The notes under the pieces were generated by a model. It had not been told where the DNA came from and did not search any database. It saw only the letters and a list, made by a program, of their open reading frames with translations. Source: Paramecium tetraurelia (taxonomy: Eukaryota > Ciliophora > Oligohymenophorea > Peniculida > Parameciidae). From it: a stretch of DNA of 64,000 bases. The stretch is from contig NW_001799043.1 in assembly GCF_000165425.1 (NCBI RefSeq), forward strand, positions 1 to 64,000. Reading direction: 5' to 3'. Shown here in pieces: positions 11,577 to 24,595 of the stretch; position 1 is the stretch's first letter; each line of letters starts with the position of its first letter. The position numbers were made by a program, and so were the translations under genes.

Positions 11577-14500
11577 ATGGAACTGAGGCTTCCTCAATAT
11601 ACCTAATTTTTTATAACTATCAACAGTATGGTGAGTGACATGGTTATTAATAAACAGTAAAAAACTGAATTAGAATAAGGCATTTTAAGAAAAGAGAAAA
11701 ACCTAATGGAGATTGTTAGCAAATACGGGAGTAAAGACATGTAAAATAAATACAGAATATCCAATTTAGGGAATAATAATTTCGTGATAGATTAGTTTAG
11801 TATTCAAACCACAGATAGAACAAAGTCTTATTACCTCATATCAAAATTTTAGATAAAAACTAAAGTAACAAATTTAGTGTTAGCGCCCGACAAATTTAAT
11901 TTTAGTAAGAATATACAATAGAAGAGACCAAATAAGAAGTATTACTTGAATTAAACAATAAAAGTCATTATGTCCCTTTATTCTGCAACTGATTGAGTAG
12001 CTAGACACAATGCTCTCAATACATACGACAAACGGAGGACATTTAATTCCTACTGATGTGTAGAAGTTATCCAAATTAAGGGACTAAATTAACTAGAATT
12101 TGGGAATCCAATACGAATAAGAATTAGATAATGAATCATCTGTAAGTTATAGAAATGCTAGTGATTGTGGTAGAGTAATATAGGAGTATTAAGATGAAAA
12201 ATCTGATTAAGTAGATACTAGTGTTCAGTTAAAATGTAAATATTATATTCAAATAATGAATTAAATTAAATAAACTTATGCTTAATTAAAAGTATAAAAT
12301 AATTCATATTATAGAGTCTATTTTTGGGTAGTTTACATACACTTTATTTACTTATGTAAGAGGAATTGTCCTACAATAACTTAGTAAACGTTGTTAAGTC
12401 ACTAATTAAAGAATTGACAGATTCAGAAGAGATATACTTTTTGATTAAAAGAAATGAGGAGTGGGATTTTTATTCCACAGAAAAAGACTCTATCAAATAG
12501 ATCGAGAAGGAGAAGCAGTAAGTATTCTTCTTGAATTTTTCACACTTGAAACCGAATATTATTTATAATTTTAAGAATAATGAAAATCAAACTGAATAAT
12601 TAAAACAAGTATTGGATTTGAATTCTTAGTTTACTGAACTTTCATTAATAAGATTCATCAATCAGAATAAATAAGAAACATTTTTCTTTTTCTATTGGAA
12701 TAAACCATGTAGAAATAAATTGTTGAGAAGATTTATCAAGTACATTACTTTATAATATAAAAAGTGAGGCCAACGAATACAGATTCAAAGACGAAGTCTT
12801 ATGCTTAACTAATTTCTTGATTGATGTAATTTTGCAAGCCAGAGTGCAATATTTTAATCCAGTGTAATTTGCAGATTAGATTTTCGACATAGTTTTAAGT
12901 TTTGTTGAATCGTCTAAATATATCCTATTTGATGAAATATTTAGGGCTTTGAATCCTTATTTTAAAATCAAGAAGGATCATGTTTCATCTGAGAATGGTC
13001 GATAGAATGTACACTCGGATAATTCTGTAAGAATTGAAATGGAATGCAGGAATCCTATTGCATTAATTTTGGAAGAGTTCTATCTTACCAGACAGGATCA
13101 TTAATACATTTACACAGGAATATTGAATTTGAAATCAAAGTATTTGAGACATTTGAGATTGTGTCATGAGAAAATTGCATACTACAAGTACTTTTTAAGA
13201 TCTTCAGATACTATTCTATTTGATTTTGATAAAAATGGAAGACTTCTATTTTTGAATCATTATATCTGGGAGACTCTCAAATCGAAATACAATATTTAAT
13301 TTACTCCAGATCAGAGGACTCCATACTATAAAGAGTTGTTTTTGGATAAAAGAATATTAAAGCACATAGACCTGGATGTATTTACAATGAAAAGGAAGAA
13401 TGAGTACATTTAGACTGAGGATTTTGAAATATTCCTGAAGGTGGTTGATCAAGTTTATAAAGGATTCGTGATAATATTCCATCTATAAGAAGGATCTAGG
13501 ATGACCGAATACATTAAGAATTTGAATGATGAAGAGCAGCATTTGGAGGATGAAATCAAATAGTAAATTCAACGCTCATACAACAAGCATTAAACATTTA
13601 AGTTCATTTCCCAATTACAAAAATCAAATCCGAGTGTTAAAAATTCATACATTTCTTTGTTTATACCAGAGGAATAAAAATCTTTGGATAATTTAGAACA
13701 ATAATATGAAACCAATAATTCATTTTAGTCCTTTGCATCCAAGAAGCCAAGGTTGAGTATTCAAATGTTGAGCAAAACAATCAAGGCATTTCGTTAGTAA
13801 GCAGCTAAATTGCGTATAAAGTCCATAGAATCAGCATTGGAAATTGAGGAGGATGATGATTTGGATAGTTTACATTAAGATGGGACAATTGATAAATTAG
13901 AATTTAATATTTTCTCTGTAATTATTTTAAATTTATTGATGCATAGTATAAGGACAATATGAAAACAAAACTAGTGTATCATATTATTAAGAAGAATGAT
14001 TGGATTGAGAATTACGATATGAATAGGGATGTTCTAATGAAATTTATTAAGGAGGTCGAGAGAAAATACAACAAAAGGAAGAATCCATTTCATAATTTTG
14101 ATCATGGCATTACGGTGATGCAGAGTTGTAATTTCTTATGTTCTTTGCCAAGAGCACATGAATATATAAGTGAGATTGTGTATTTTGCAACTGTGATTTC
14201 AGGGTTATGTCATGACATTTCTCATACAGGAAGGACGAATCAATTTGAAATCAATAGCAAAAGCAAATTGGCTACAAGATACTTGGACAAGAGTGTAATC
14301 TATATGATTTAATTGTTAGCCATTGGAAAATCATCATGCCGCAGTCACTTTGAAATTGTTGAAATAGGATAAGTACAATATATTATAGGGGTTGAATGCT
14401 GAGGATTTGGCAATTTTCAGATAGACTCTTATCGAGAACATTCTATTCACAGATATTAAATAACATTTTGGATTAATAAAGGATTTTGAGTAAAGAGTGA

Positions 14501-14933
14501 AGGAAGGCAAGGAAAATTAGGAGAGAGTGTTTGGATAGGTGGATGGGGATGTAAAGTTGTTCACAGGAATGATTGTTCATACTTCTGATTTTAGTGGTGC
14601 TGCAAAGGTGTTTGAATTGTCGAAGGCTTGGTCAGAGAAAGTCAATATGGAGTTTTAGGCATAATTCGATGAGGAGGGAACTCGCAAGCTCATCTCAACA
14701 CCATTTATGAAGGACTTAGACAAGTAAGAAATAATGGCAAAGAATGAAATGGGATTTTTTAAAGTTATTGTAAGACCGTTATGGGCTAGTTTAAATGAAT
14801 TTTATGTATTTTTATACAGGTTCAACATTTATAGGGTAAACAATTACAGAATGTTATTGACAATGTAGAGAACACTATAATTAATTGGGAGAAGATCTAT
14901 CACACATACAATGAACAAGCGAAATAGGGTTGA
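11577..14933 (+). CDS. 3',5'-cyclic nucleotide phosphodiesterase with GAF/PAS-like N-terminus
   Basis: The spliced product is about 1062 aa. The C-terminal third is a class I PDE catalytic domain. It shows the metal-binding HNFDH (about residue 800), CHDISH in place of the usual CHDLDH, the ENHHA block and the Asp of MIVHTSDFSG. The ending, NVIDNVENTIINWEKIY, is typical of PDEs. The middle and N-terminal parts look like GAF/PAS sensory domains. The enzyme hydrolyses cAMP or cGMP, second messengers that control ciliary beating. Introns: 12292-12314, 12740-12764, 13918-13946, 14295-14319, 14806-14834, plus one atypical 37-nt GTC...TAG at 11964-12000 needed to join the first exon. Substrate preference cannot be read. 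Confidence 0.9.
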
Positions 14934-14986
14934 ACTGTAAATTGCATATTTCGTTTTTGAAATATTTATTTATATATTTATAATAA

Positions 14987-16004
14987 ATGAGTGAAAGAAG
15001 AGAAGAGGATACCACTCTTGTGCAAGCAGCAATCCCAGCCGCCTTGGAAGGAGCCAAAAAAGCTGAGGAAATGGAAAAGAAGATAAAAGAGTATGCATGA
15101 TCGAAGATATATTAATTTATAGATAAGGTGGATAAAAGCTTTAAGAAGCTGAGAGACAAGCAGACGAATAGATTGCTAAGGCATAAGAAATGATAGGCTT
15201 AACTGGGAATTAAGCTCAAGTTGCGTAGTAAAAATCGTTGATTGTTGCTGCCTCTTAATATCTAGCTGGAAGTTTGTTATCGATGTTGATTCTTCAACTT
15301 GGTTTCTTCGGATCCATTCTTACATTTATCCCATTCTTAGAATAATTGACAATCATTCTATACCTTGTTTCCATATTAATTGTTCAATTCTGTCCAGGCT
15401 CCGTTGACAAAGTAAACAATTTATATATTGATTAGGTTCCTAAAAATTTTGGATTTTGCATTGTTCATTCAGCCAGCAAAATATTATTGATGATATACCT
15501 TACACTTCATTTTGAATCAATCAAATTCGAATTAATACAATTAGTATTTGGAATTGTCATTCTCTTCTTATTGTTCTAAATTAAAAAGGGAATAGGTATC
15601 CAAATTATTACATTTTTTTAGCTGAAAATCAAGATATTGCTTTAGTCGTAAAGAAATAATTCTTCACAGTTTTGATAGTATCAGCAGTTATTTCAGGATT
15701 TTTGGGATTATTAACTAGATCAAACTTATTTATTACTGTCATTTTGATAGTAGTAGGAGCTGGATATACTTATTATTTATAATTGGCATTGTAGAGATTC
15801 GGGGATCACAAGTACTTGTATTTGGACAAAAATGACTTGTACATGGGAGCTGCTTAATTGGATGCAGATCTATTCTTATGGTGTAAATTGGTTGGGTATC
15901 ATTGCATTAAGAGGAATGAGGAAGGAGCCTATGTTCCAAATTTAGAATTTGATGAGGAGAACAAACAGAAGGAACCAGAGAACTAAGAATAAAACAAGAT
16001 CTGA
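14987..16004 (+). CDS. Multi-pass membrane protein, unassigned
   Basis: 311 aa after removing introns 15091-15122, 15412-15435 and 15596-15621. The first 75 residues are charged and Ala/Glu/Gln-rich, probably helical. About six hydrophobic segments then fill residues 80-240, and a short acidic hydrophilic tail ends the protein. A conserved-looking patch, DADLFLWCKLVGYHC, follows the last membrane segment. I do not recognise the family. The start is the first ATG after an AT-rich spacer that follows the PDE stop by 53 bases. Confidence 0.75.
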
Positions 16005-16089
16005 TATTTTCATTAAAGAATAAATAAACATATCATTTTATCTTTATATAAATATATATTAGAGATATGATTTTAATAATTATTTTTAT

Positions 16090-18364
16090 ATGTTTGATAA
16101 ATTTTGCATTAGACATTCAGATTAAATTCTAACTCATTTTTGTTCCAATCAATTGTGTCCTCAATTTCTTACGTTTTATTGTACTCAGTGTGAGATCAAA
16201 CAATGCAATAAAAATTATCATTTGCAATAATTTGACAATTTAAGCCATTTCATCAATAAATTGAGTTTGCCCAATTTTGGTAATTTATTATGGGATCAAC
16301 CTTAGACACCAAATAAATTGAGTATTGCTAACAATAAATGAACAAAATAATTAGTAATTTCAACACAATTTAGGAGAAGATCATCAATGATTATGACAAG
16401 GCAATCGAGAAAATAATCGAATAGTATAATATCCTTTTAATTAAGCATTTAGAATAGAAGTAGTTCATTTAAGACTGAAATCATCAGCTAAATAGATTTC
16501 CAAAAGGAATACATGATAGATAAATTGACAGAATTCACAAACACAATGGATAAGCATTATAATACATACAAGTAATCTTATGATTAGACTAAATCAATTC
16601 TGAATGCCCAAGAAAGCAATGTTCACATTGAGGAACATTACAGATAGGTTGACATGACCTCATTATAAGAATATTATAATGTGTTATTGAGAATGCAACC
16701 TGAACTCGAGGTTTTGGCAATAGAAAACAGTTTGTAAATTACAAAGGAACAATAGATTATTGAATCATTTAATCACAATATCTACAAGGAATTTTAAGAT
16801 AAAATCATAGAATATGCAGAAAATATACTAACTTTGCTGTGGAGCAAATACTATTCAATGACCTCCAATATCCATTTGTATGACAATAAAAGTATTTTCT
16901 AAATGCATATCATTAGCATAAAGCATAGCTTAATCTGAGATGATTGAAAACATTAGAATTAGCAGATCCTCATCATCAAACTCCTATTCTGTGTTCAATG
17001 AAATCGACAATATTATTGCCATGGGCCAACAATTCAATAACAACAATACGTCTATCAAGTTGAAAAGCTAATCCTATGGATATACCAAATTTAATCTGAT
17101 GACCTAAGCACAACTTAGTATCAGACGCAACCATTTGGATAATTAATAACAATTGCCAATCATCACTCCTCATTGTATCTTGGTCATTAAGAATTAACAT
17201 ATCATCTTGACTGCTGGAGATAGCAACACAATCTATGTTTGGATTCACAAGAAAGAGTCCAATCTATGGAGATTAGAATCACAATTACAATTGCAGAGTA
17301 AAGAATAGCAATATATTTAATGTATGGAATTACTCTACAACCCATTTATTAGTGAGTCACGAAACAGCAAATAGAGTTTTGCAAATCTAAAGGTTCTGTT
17401 GAATCCTATTATCGCAGTTTGTGGTTAGAATAACATCTACATTGTGCAATTCGATATTATGACTAATCAAATCACCATACAGTGTTAGTACACAATCAAA
17501 GACCAAAAGGAATAAGAAATACATACTGTATAACAGTGTCAAACTATGGGTAGTTATAATTATTTCATTATTGGCATGGAGAAAGGAACCATGATATTAT
17601 TTAATTATATTATCAGTATTGACAACACTTTTACTATAAAAATAGATTAGATTATCAAATAACACAAGGATTGCATTACAAGTATTGAAATAATAGGTGA
17701 TCAATTAATTGCAGTAGCAAGTAATGATAGATCTGTTTCGATTTGGCAATATTTTAATAATAAACTAAGGTTATCGCCAATCAAGTTAAACAGATTCTGG
17801 GAAGACATCCCATGTCTACGATAAGTTTATACCAATTCATTTATCACCTTTGATTCCAATTTCAATATAACATAATGGTATTTAGAAAATCTGAATAAAA
17901 TTGTTATTATTAACAGTCTCTAGTCTAGTAAATTGAAACAAGAAGTCTAAGAGGCCGTTATCATAAATAATCCAGATAATGCTTAAGATTTCTGTATCAT
18001 ATTACTCATCAGAGAATAGTCAAATACCAATAAGATTGTTATTTTGGATAGATATTTCTCAGTTGTATCATCGGAGTCTCTACCTCAATAATTTCAAAGT
18101 TATTTGAGCATCCCAAGGAAGAAGCATAATCATTATATTACAAACTATAAGATGAGGATTATAAATGACTTGGCCCCTAATAAAGGGTTCAGTTCCTTTG
18201 TAGATGTTAAGCAGAATGAGAAATAGCCTAATTAATAGTAATAATAATCTTTTTCTTAATAATAATAAATGAACTAGAATAAGAAGGTTAATCTGGCAAT
18301 TATCAACAATAATAAGACAAATTAACATTTTATTGAAATTTCTTACATTATAGGAACTGACTGA
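16090..18364 (+). CDS. Cys/His zinc-binding, coiled-coil, WD40-like protein
   Basis: 731 aa with introns 16280-16305, 16460-16487 and 16892-16916. The N-terminus (FCIRHSDQILTHFC...CPQFLTFYCTQCEIKQC) has Cys and His spaced like a B-box zinc finger. A coiled-coil region covers about residues 75-260. The C-terminal half has repeats ending in patterns such as NTIYVWIHK and DRSVSIWQY, typical WD40 strands, followed by a Gln-rich tail. The order resembles TRIM-type or WD-scaffold proteins of ciliates. No enzymatic motif is present, and the partner is unknown. Confidence 0.75.
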
Positions 18365-18760
18365 AATGATGTTTATTATGTATAATAATAACATGTTTTT
18401 AATGAACATTGGTAAAATATATACAATCTTTCTCTCTGATTCACTTTAGAATGAGATTCAAAATTTAGAACTTGTAAATATATACAGAAGTATTTTGTAG
18501 AAAATAAATGGAACTGATTATAAAAATTAATTATTAAAAATAATATGAGTGCAGAGTAATGGTTAGTCTTACGCTTGGATTTATTGCCTAGCATCGCACA
18601 GGAAGTAGAATAGATTTGCATAAACTATATTCGTATTAGCTGATGATATAATGCATAGATTTATGTGACGAAGTCAGAAAAGGAAATAAATAAGCATACC
18701 AAGATTTAATCGTGCTATAGGCTAGAGTTTATAATATAATAATAATAGATTCGAGGGAGG
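18365..18760. other. Intergenic
   Basis: About 400 bases of AT-rich DNA between two plus-strand genes. I see no supported gene or RNA. Confidence 0.5.
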
Positions 18761-19292
18761 ATGGATGATTTTGATAAGTTTTACGATAGAAACTATGCTG
18801 ATTATCGTATTGGTTATTTTGAGAAAATGAAATTGAGATTAAGAAAGCTCATAAGTCCTCATATTGATGTTAATAGATTAATCTATGAAGAAACCTAAAA
18901 TTATAATCAATAGTACATGAATAAATCCAATTTATAGATCATCTCCTATCAAGAATACCACACCTCCTCCTGTTATGGATAATTAATCAAATGTTTAAAA
19001 AGTAACAGAATTCGTATCAGTGCAACCAAAAAGGATTCAATCACCTCCGAATAAAATGACTGCTTCCAGCAATTACAACAGCACCAATAAATAGAAACAG
19101 GCAACTCCAATCGCGTAAAACAATAAAAAGGCGAGCAAGTAACCCTAATAGGTGAAGTCATCATAAGCTAAGGCAAAGACATAATAGGATGAATTAGTTT
19201 TTACAATTAAGATGAGCAAGGAAGTATTATTCGATGATTAATAAAAATAGGAATATTTGTAATATATACAAGCTAAATAAAAATAGAGATGA
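18761..19292 (+). CDS. Small Ser/Gln/Lys-rich protein, unassigned
   Basis: 168 aa with one 25-nt intron (18913-18937). The first 50 residues (YDRNYADYRIGYFEKMKLRL) look globular or helical. The middle is low complexity, rich in Pro, Ser, Lys and Gln. The end (DELVFTIKMSKEVLFDDQQ) looks ordered again. The beginning weakly recalls the N-terminus of DNA polymerase delta subunit 2, but the rest of that protein is missing, so I do not assign it. Confidence 0.6.
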
Positions 19293-19336
19293 CTGTTTGA
19301 ATTATTTATATATAATTAAAAATTACGTTAAAAATA

Positions 19337-20836
19337 ATGTTTCAGAAGATGCTCAATTAACAATTGAAGAAACAAGTAGATGAATGTATTTAAATGATAG
19401 TCGGAAGAATAAAACAGAAGAGTAGTTACAGAAGTGGAAGAAATGGATAAGGAGATTAAAACATTATAGGATATTTCAAACCTAAAAGCTCGTTTAAAAA
19501 TGAATCAAATGGCCAAGTAGCCTTTTAAGAAAACCAAGGAAGAGCCCACGACTTCTATTTATGTGGGGAAGTTTGAAAATCAACTAAAATCATTCCAACA
19601 ATAGACAATCAAAAAACAGTCTCGCAAACCTCTTTCGATTGAAAAGAATAGCACCAAATCTGTGTTGATGCCAGCAACAACTGAAAGATATGATTATAGC
19701 AATTTTACTTACACAAATCTGAAAGTTGTTGGCAGCGGATCGTTTGGAGTTGTTTACAAAGTAAATAATTTTAGTATTTGCAGGCTAAAGTGAATGAGAC
19801 TGGAGAAATAGTAGCCATCAAGAAAGTCTTACAAGACAGAAGATATAAAAATAGAGAACTTTAAATCCTCCAAGAATTAGATCATTAGAATGTATTGAAG
19901 ATGAAACATGCTTTCTACACTCCAGCAGAGAACAAAGACGAAAGTTACTTAAATGTAGTAATGGAGTACTTCTCAGACACTCTCTATTCCTATAATAAGT
20001 CATTTATTAAGGATTTCAAGAGGATGCCTGAACTCTTAGTTAAAATCTTTAGTTATCAATTGCTCAGATCCATAGCGTACTAAATATTAATAATCCCTAG
20101 TTATATTTCAATTTTGGGAATATGTCATAGAGATATCAAACCACACAATGTTTTAGTTAATCCAGAAACCAATAAATTATAGTTATGTGATTTTGGAAGT
20201 GCCAAGAGATTGATATCAGGGGAACCAAATATCGCCTATATTTGCTCAAGATGTTACAGAGCCCCAGAACTCATATTTGGAGCGACTGATTATGACACCT
20301 AAATTGATGTTTGGTCTGTTGGCTGTGTCATTGCTGAATTAATTAATGGAGAACCATTATTTTTAGGAGACTCGGCTGTTGACTAAATGGTTGAAATCGT
20401 AAAAGTGCTTGGCACACCCTCTAAGGAGTAGATCTTAAGCATGAACAAAAACTATGATATGTAGCAGTATTAATTTGCTGCTATAAAGTAAAGAGATTGG
20501 AGAAGAGTACAATATTATATTAATTTAATAGGTATTGAAAACTAAAGATCCAAAAGCTATAGATCTAGTCTCAAAATTATTGACTTACTGTCCTAAAACT
20601 AGATTCACTCCTCTTTAATCTTTGGCACATCCTTATTTCGATGAGTTAAGAGATTAATTTAAAGCTATCTAAAGCACAATCAAACTTAGTGCCTCTGAGC
20701 TCTTTGAATTTTCAAATGGTATTTATTTTTATTTAAAATATTAGAAGAAGCATCTAAAATGACTTAATAATAAATGATTACATTAATACCAGATTGGTAT
20801 TCTAATACTTCAAAACCTTTAAAAACAGTTTGCTGA
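19337..20836 (+). CDS. Glycogen synthase kinase 3 family protein kinase
   Basis: 458 aa with introns 19376-19400, 19761-19783, 20077-20100, 20507-20531 and 20719-20744. The catalytic domain shows the glycine loop [12 protein letters not shown], the Lys of [16 protein letters not shown] and the GSK3-type activation segment [19 protein letters not shown], in which the regulatory Tyr of YICSR is kept. The next Tyr of the usual SRYYR is Cys here. A basic, Gln-rich N-terminal extension of about 115 residues precedes the kinase. GSK3 phosphorylates primed Ser/Thr sites and acts in signalling and flagellar or ciliary length control. Confidence 0.95.
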
Positions 20837-21171
20837 TTAATCATGATTATTTTTACATAATGAATATATCAATCGAATTTTGTGGTTTGTTTACATGATA
20901 AAGTCTAAATATATTAATTTAACATATTGAATTAGAATAGCTATCAGTAGTTTATGTAATCATTTTATATCAACACATTAAGTGTTATTCGCTTCCGGCT
21001 TCGAATCTTAAATTTATATATAATTCTTATTATTGACAGTAAGAACATATCACATCCTACTAAATTTAATTAGTATTTAAATGACAGTCTTATTTGCATG
21101 AATAGATTATAAAATATTTAAAACTAACTACTAAATTATCAAAATTCAGTATATTATATTTTCAATTTATA
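20837..21171. other. Intergenic between convergent genes
   Basis: About 335 bases of AT-rich DNA between the 3' ends of the GSK3 and ARMC9-like genes. No gene supported. Confidence 0.5.
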
Positions 21172-23607
21172 TCAATTTTAATAATATTATTAAATGGGAG
21201 GAGTTCTAGGTATTTTTGGTCTGGATACGAAAGCCTAGGCTTATGGTTACACTTGTTTTTGATTAGGATTAATTTATGCTAGACTATCAGCTATGAATGG
21301 ACCTTCTAGATAAAATGATAAAAATTATGCTTACATCCAATAGGCATTTTCTCTAGTTGAGAATCCCTCAATTGCTCTTAAAAGATACTTCTCTACTGCA
21401 ACTCTTTCTGCATTATGGATTCCATCAATTGTCTTTGTTATTCTGCTTGTTCGTTATCTAATGCAAATTCATTCTTCAATAATTCTTCTCCAACAACCAT
21501 TTCATTGTTGTCTAAATCATCTTCATCCTCATCGTCCACTGGGCATTCTTCATCATCTTCTAAATCATCCACATCATTATCCTCCTCCAATTATGACTGT
21601 TCATAATCGTCTTCATTACTCTCTAATTGTTCAATCATATATTAAATTTATTTCTTGAATCTCTCTTCGCTAATCGACAATAACTTAGGTAATTCTTGAG
21701 GGATGTTCAGTTAATATGCATAATCTCTCAGTTCTCTCCTACTAAACATTGAATAAAATGTTCCATTAGTAAAGGTCCTAATCTAATCATTGGGATATTC
21801 AATTAATTCAAACAGCACTTCAAAAGCTAATTCTTTATTCATAGACAAAGCATCACGACCTCTTGAACTCAAGGATAAATTCATAATCAACGCAGTTATG
21901 TATTCATAGGTGTATTCACTAAGATTAAATTTCTCCTATTTATAATATGAATATTTCATACTCTTTATAAGATAGTCAAAGCCACATAAATGATATCGTT
22001 ATCAAGCATCCAAATTTGGCTTTATTTCCTTAACGATAATTTTTATAAAGTTCCTATGGCATTTTTCCTTTTTATTGAATCTGTCTAATCTTTTTTGATT
22101 AATTCAATTAGTAACTTAATGAGTTGAGAATTGGATATTAAATAAGTTCTACCATCGTAATCTGATGCCAATGCATTCATTAATTTTAATGTTTAACATT
22201 AGATCACAGGGGCTGCTTTGAACATTAAATGCTAAGCTAAAATGATATTGCGTTAATGAGTTCCTATCAAATCATGAGTTTAATAAGCAACCACAACAGA
22301 TCTCCTCTCCAAAGCACTTCTAGCTCTGGTAATTCTCCACCTCAATGCTTGCAATACAGTTGCTATCAATACTGAATTCTGAGACTTTGTGAACAATTAA
22401 ATGATTTTACCATAATTTAAAGGAATGTACTCCTCGATTGACTGTTGAACTGGATTGATCTCTATTAATATAATTACGACTACAACATACATTGCTAATT
22501 GGTAATTTCAGATAGGTCATGATCTGGTTAGGTTATGTTATTAAACAGAGAAATGTCCTCGGACTTATTCACCAAGTCTTCCAAATTCTAACTAAAGAAC
22601 TTGTCATAGGAAGTAATCTTCTTTTTGAATTGTTGAACCTGTTCAGGTATTTTCTTATTGCTTTCTATGTATTTGAGCATCTCTTTCTGCATCTTCAACA
22701 TTTCTCCTGTCAAAGAGAACCATTTTTTTTAAGCTTCCGTTAAATTTTTTTAGGCTAGATGATTTAATTCTTATAATGCCTAAATCTATTGATTATTCTT
22801 CTTTTTGAGTTCGAAGTTTTCTTGTTGCAATTATTTCATTTCTATAACACGTTTTTGATCAATTTATTGTTGATTGTTCGTGGATCCTTCCTTCGATAAA
22901 ACCAATCTTTTTAAAACACTACCATGTTGATCTGATCCATAGATGGATTAAATAAATTCCTTCAATTTTATTCTCAAATCTGATACCCATTCATGAGTGA
23001 ATAAATGCTAGAAGGATGGATGGGTTTATGGATTTTTTACATATGGCAATGCATAGAATGAAAGAACTTCATTTGTTTTCGATAAATCCCCTCCTTTTGT
23101 GTCGAGGTAGGTTTTCAATTGATTTATCGAATACTTATCAATCTAGCCTTTCCTCTTGAACAATGGATGAATAGGATAGATAAAGAAATAGATCTATATG
23201 TAGAACTCTAATTTCCAAGAATCATGGTCTTGACGTTGTGAAATAGGGATGTATCGACTCCAAGATTCGAAAAACTTATCTCTTTCTCCTCTATCGAAAT
23301 GCCCCAAAATTATATGTTCGGTTTCATTACTTTGTTCGGTTGCGAATTGTGATTCAATTTTGAATTGCTCTAATGTTTTAATACAATTAGATCTTAACAA
23401 GTAATCCTACACTATAATATTCAGTTGTTCTGTTAGATTTCCACTTGAGTCAACCGATTTATCAGCCTATATAATATTATTGCATACTGATTATACTGCT
23501 GATTGCACTCTTTTTTAAGGACTCTCATTCTTCCGATTCACCCCGGAGTTCACTTTACTTCTCGTATCCTTTGATGATTATGGTTTCCGATTGTTGTTAT
23601 TCATCAT
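21172..23607 (-). CDS. ARMC9-like LisH/armadillo ciliary protein
   Basis: Minus-strand frame from ATG 23607 to TGA 21174-21172. It starts with a basic Asn-rich leader, then a LisH-type segment ([15 protein letters not shown]). The next block is the ARMC9 signature: [45 protein letters not shown] coiled coil, armadillo-like helices and an acidic Glu/Asp tail follow. The C-terminus has [12 protein letters not shown]. Several short introns are present, for example a 30-nt one near the start and a 29-nt one near the end; I did not fix them all. ARMC9 acts at the basal body and ciliary tip and is a human Joubert syndrome gene. The match is by motif memory and strong. Confidence 0.85.
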
Positions 23608-23765
23608 AACAGATAATATTAATAAATAAATTTTTAATTCTCATTACTTCCAAATAACAATTACTTTTAGAATATTCAAAAGAACTCTATAAGTAATTAA
23701 CATTTGTAATTCTTATATTCTTAAATGCATATCAGACTTATTTAAACTTTATATTTACATTTAAA

Positions 23766-24008
23766 ATGAAGGTTGATTCATTTTCTCATTCAAAGAAATT
23801 AAAGTCATTTAAATATTCATTTAATGATAATTCTTACTAAAAAATAACTTTAATATCAAAATTGAAATGCAATAATTTAAACTTAACAAAACAATAATAA
23901 CCATAAATAACCTATTCTAAGATTATTAAAATTGATGAACTATTGAGATTAATTTAATTTTAAAGGAATTTAAAAGAGACTGAGACCAAGACTCATGAAT
24001 TTAAATGA
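23766..24008 (+). CDS. Small hypothetical protein, doubtful
   Basis: Single frame of 80 codons from ATG 23766 to TGA 24006. The product is basic and rich in Lys, Ser and Asn, with a helical-looking end (KIDELLRLIQFQRNLKE). No domain is recognised, and the length is within chance expectation for one stop codon. It lies between the divergent start of the ARMC9-like gene and the 3' end of the RING gene. Confidence 0.3.
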
Positions 24009-24133
24009 AATGAAATGCTACTTTGAATTGAAAAGACAGAGGATTTGTGATATATAGTTTACTTTATCTGTTTTTATCATTTAAATTTTTGACATGAATT
24101 AGTTAAATATAATCTTTTCCATAGAAATGTAAA

Positions 24134-24595
24134 TCATCTCTCTTAACTCATTAATAAATCCAAAACATCACTTCGACAATTAGGACACTTTGTACTATGA
24201 TCAAGCCAAGAAAACAAGCAAGATTTATGGAAAATATGCTTGCAAGGAAGTTATATTATTGTCTCATCTAGTATATATAGATTATTACCTTTTTCGAAAC
24301 TATTACAGCAAATACTGCATTGTCTGTTGGATTTACCCATCTTCATCATCCTTAATTTTTTTTACAATATCTTAGGTACTCCATTACCCTTTTAAAAAAC
24401 CTTATCAATGTTGCTCTACCATAATTGATTTTGTAAAGACTAATTATCAATATTTGGTAGATAATACCACTATCTCTTATCTTATCTGATTAGTAACTAC
24501 ATAATGATTGCATTTATACCTTATTCCCAGATTCTAAGTGGAACTTCTTCAACTTCAAACTCAGATCTTTATTATTCTTCTAAAACTTATTTCAT
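24134..24595 (-). CDS. RING-H2 finger protein, probable E3 ubiquitin ligase
   Basis: About 146 aa, read from ATG 24595 to TGA 24136-24134. The C-terminal half is a RING-H2 finger: CSICCNSF, LPCKHIFHKSCLFSWL and CPNCR give the full Cys3-His2-Cys3 set. The N-terminal part (EEVPLRIWEQGINAIIMQLL and a QKGNGVPK stretch) is helical and amphipathic. A 21-nt GTA...TAG segment at 24268-24288 lies inside the finger. It is 3n long with no stop, so both spliced and unspliced forms stay in frame; the spliced form has normal finger spacing. Such proteins transfer ubiquitin from an E2. The substrate is unknown. Confidence 0.85.

Noticed and set aside
18761-18910. Resemblance of the small protein's N-terminus to DNA polymerase delta subunit 2
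   Set aside because: Only a few residues agree and the phosphoesterase-like domain of that protein is absent.
21194-21259. Plus-strand frame starting MGGVLGIFG, like a myristoylated peptide
   Set aside because: It lies entirely over the 3' end of the minus-strand ARMC9-like gene, whose frame continues to TGA at 21174-21172.
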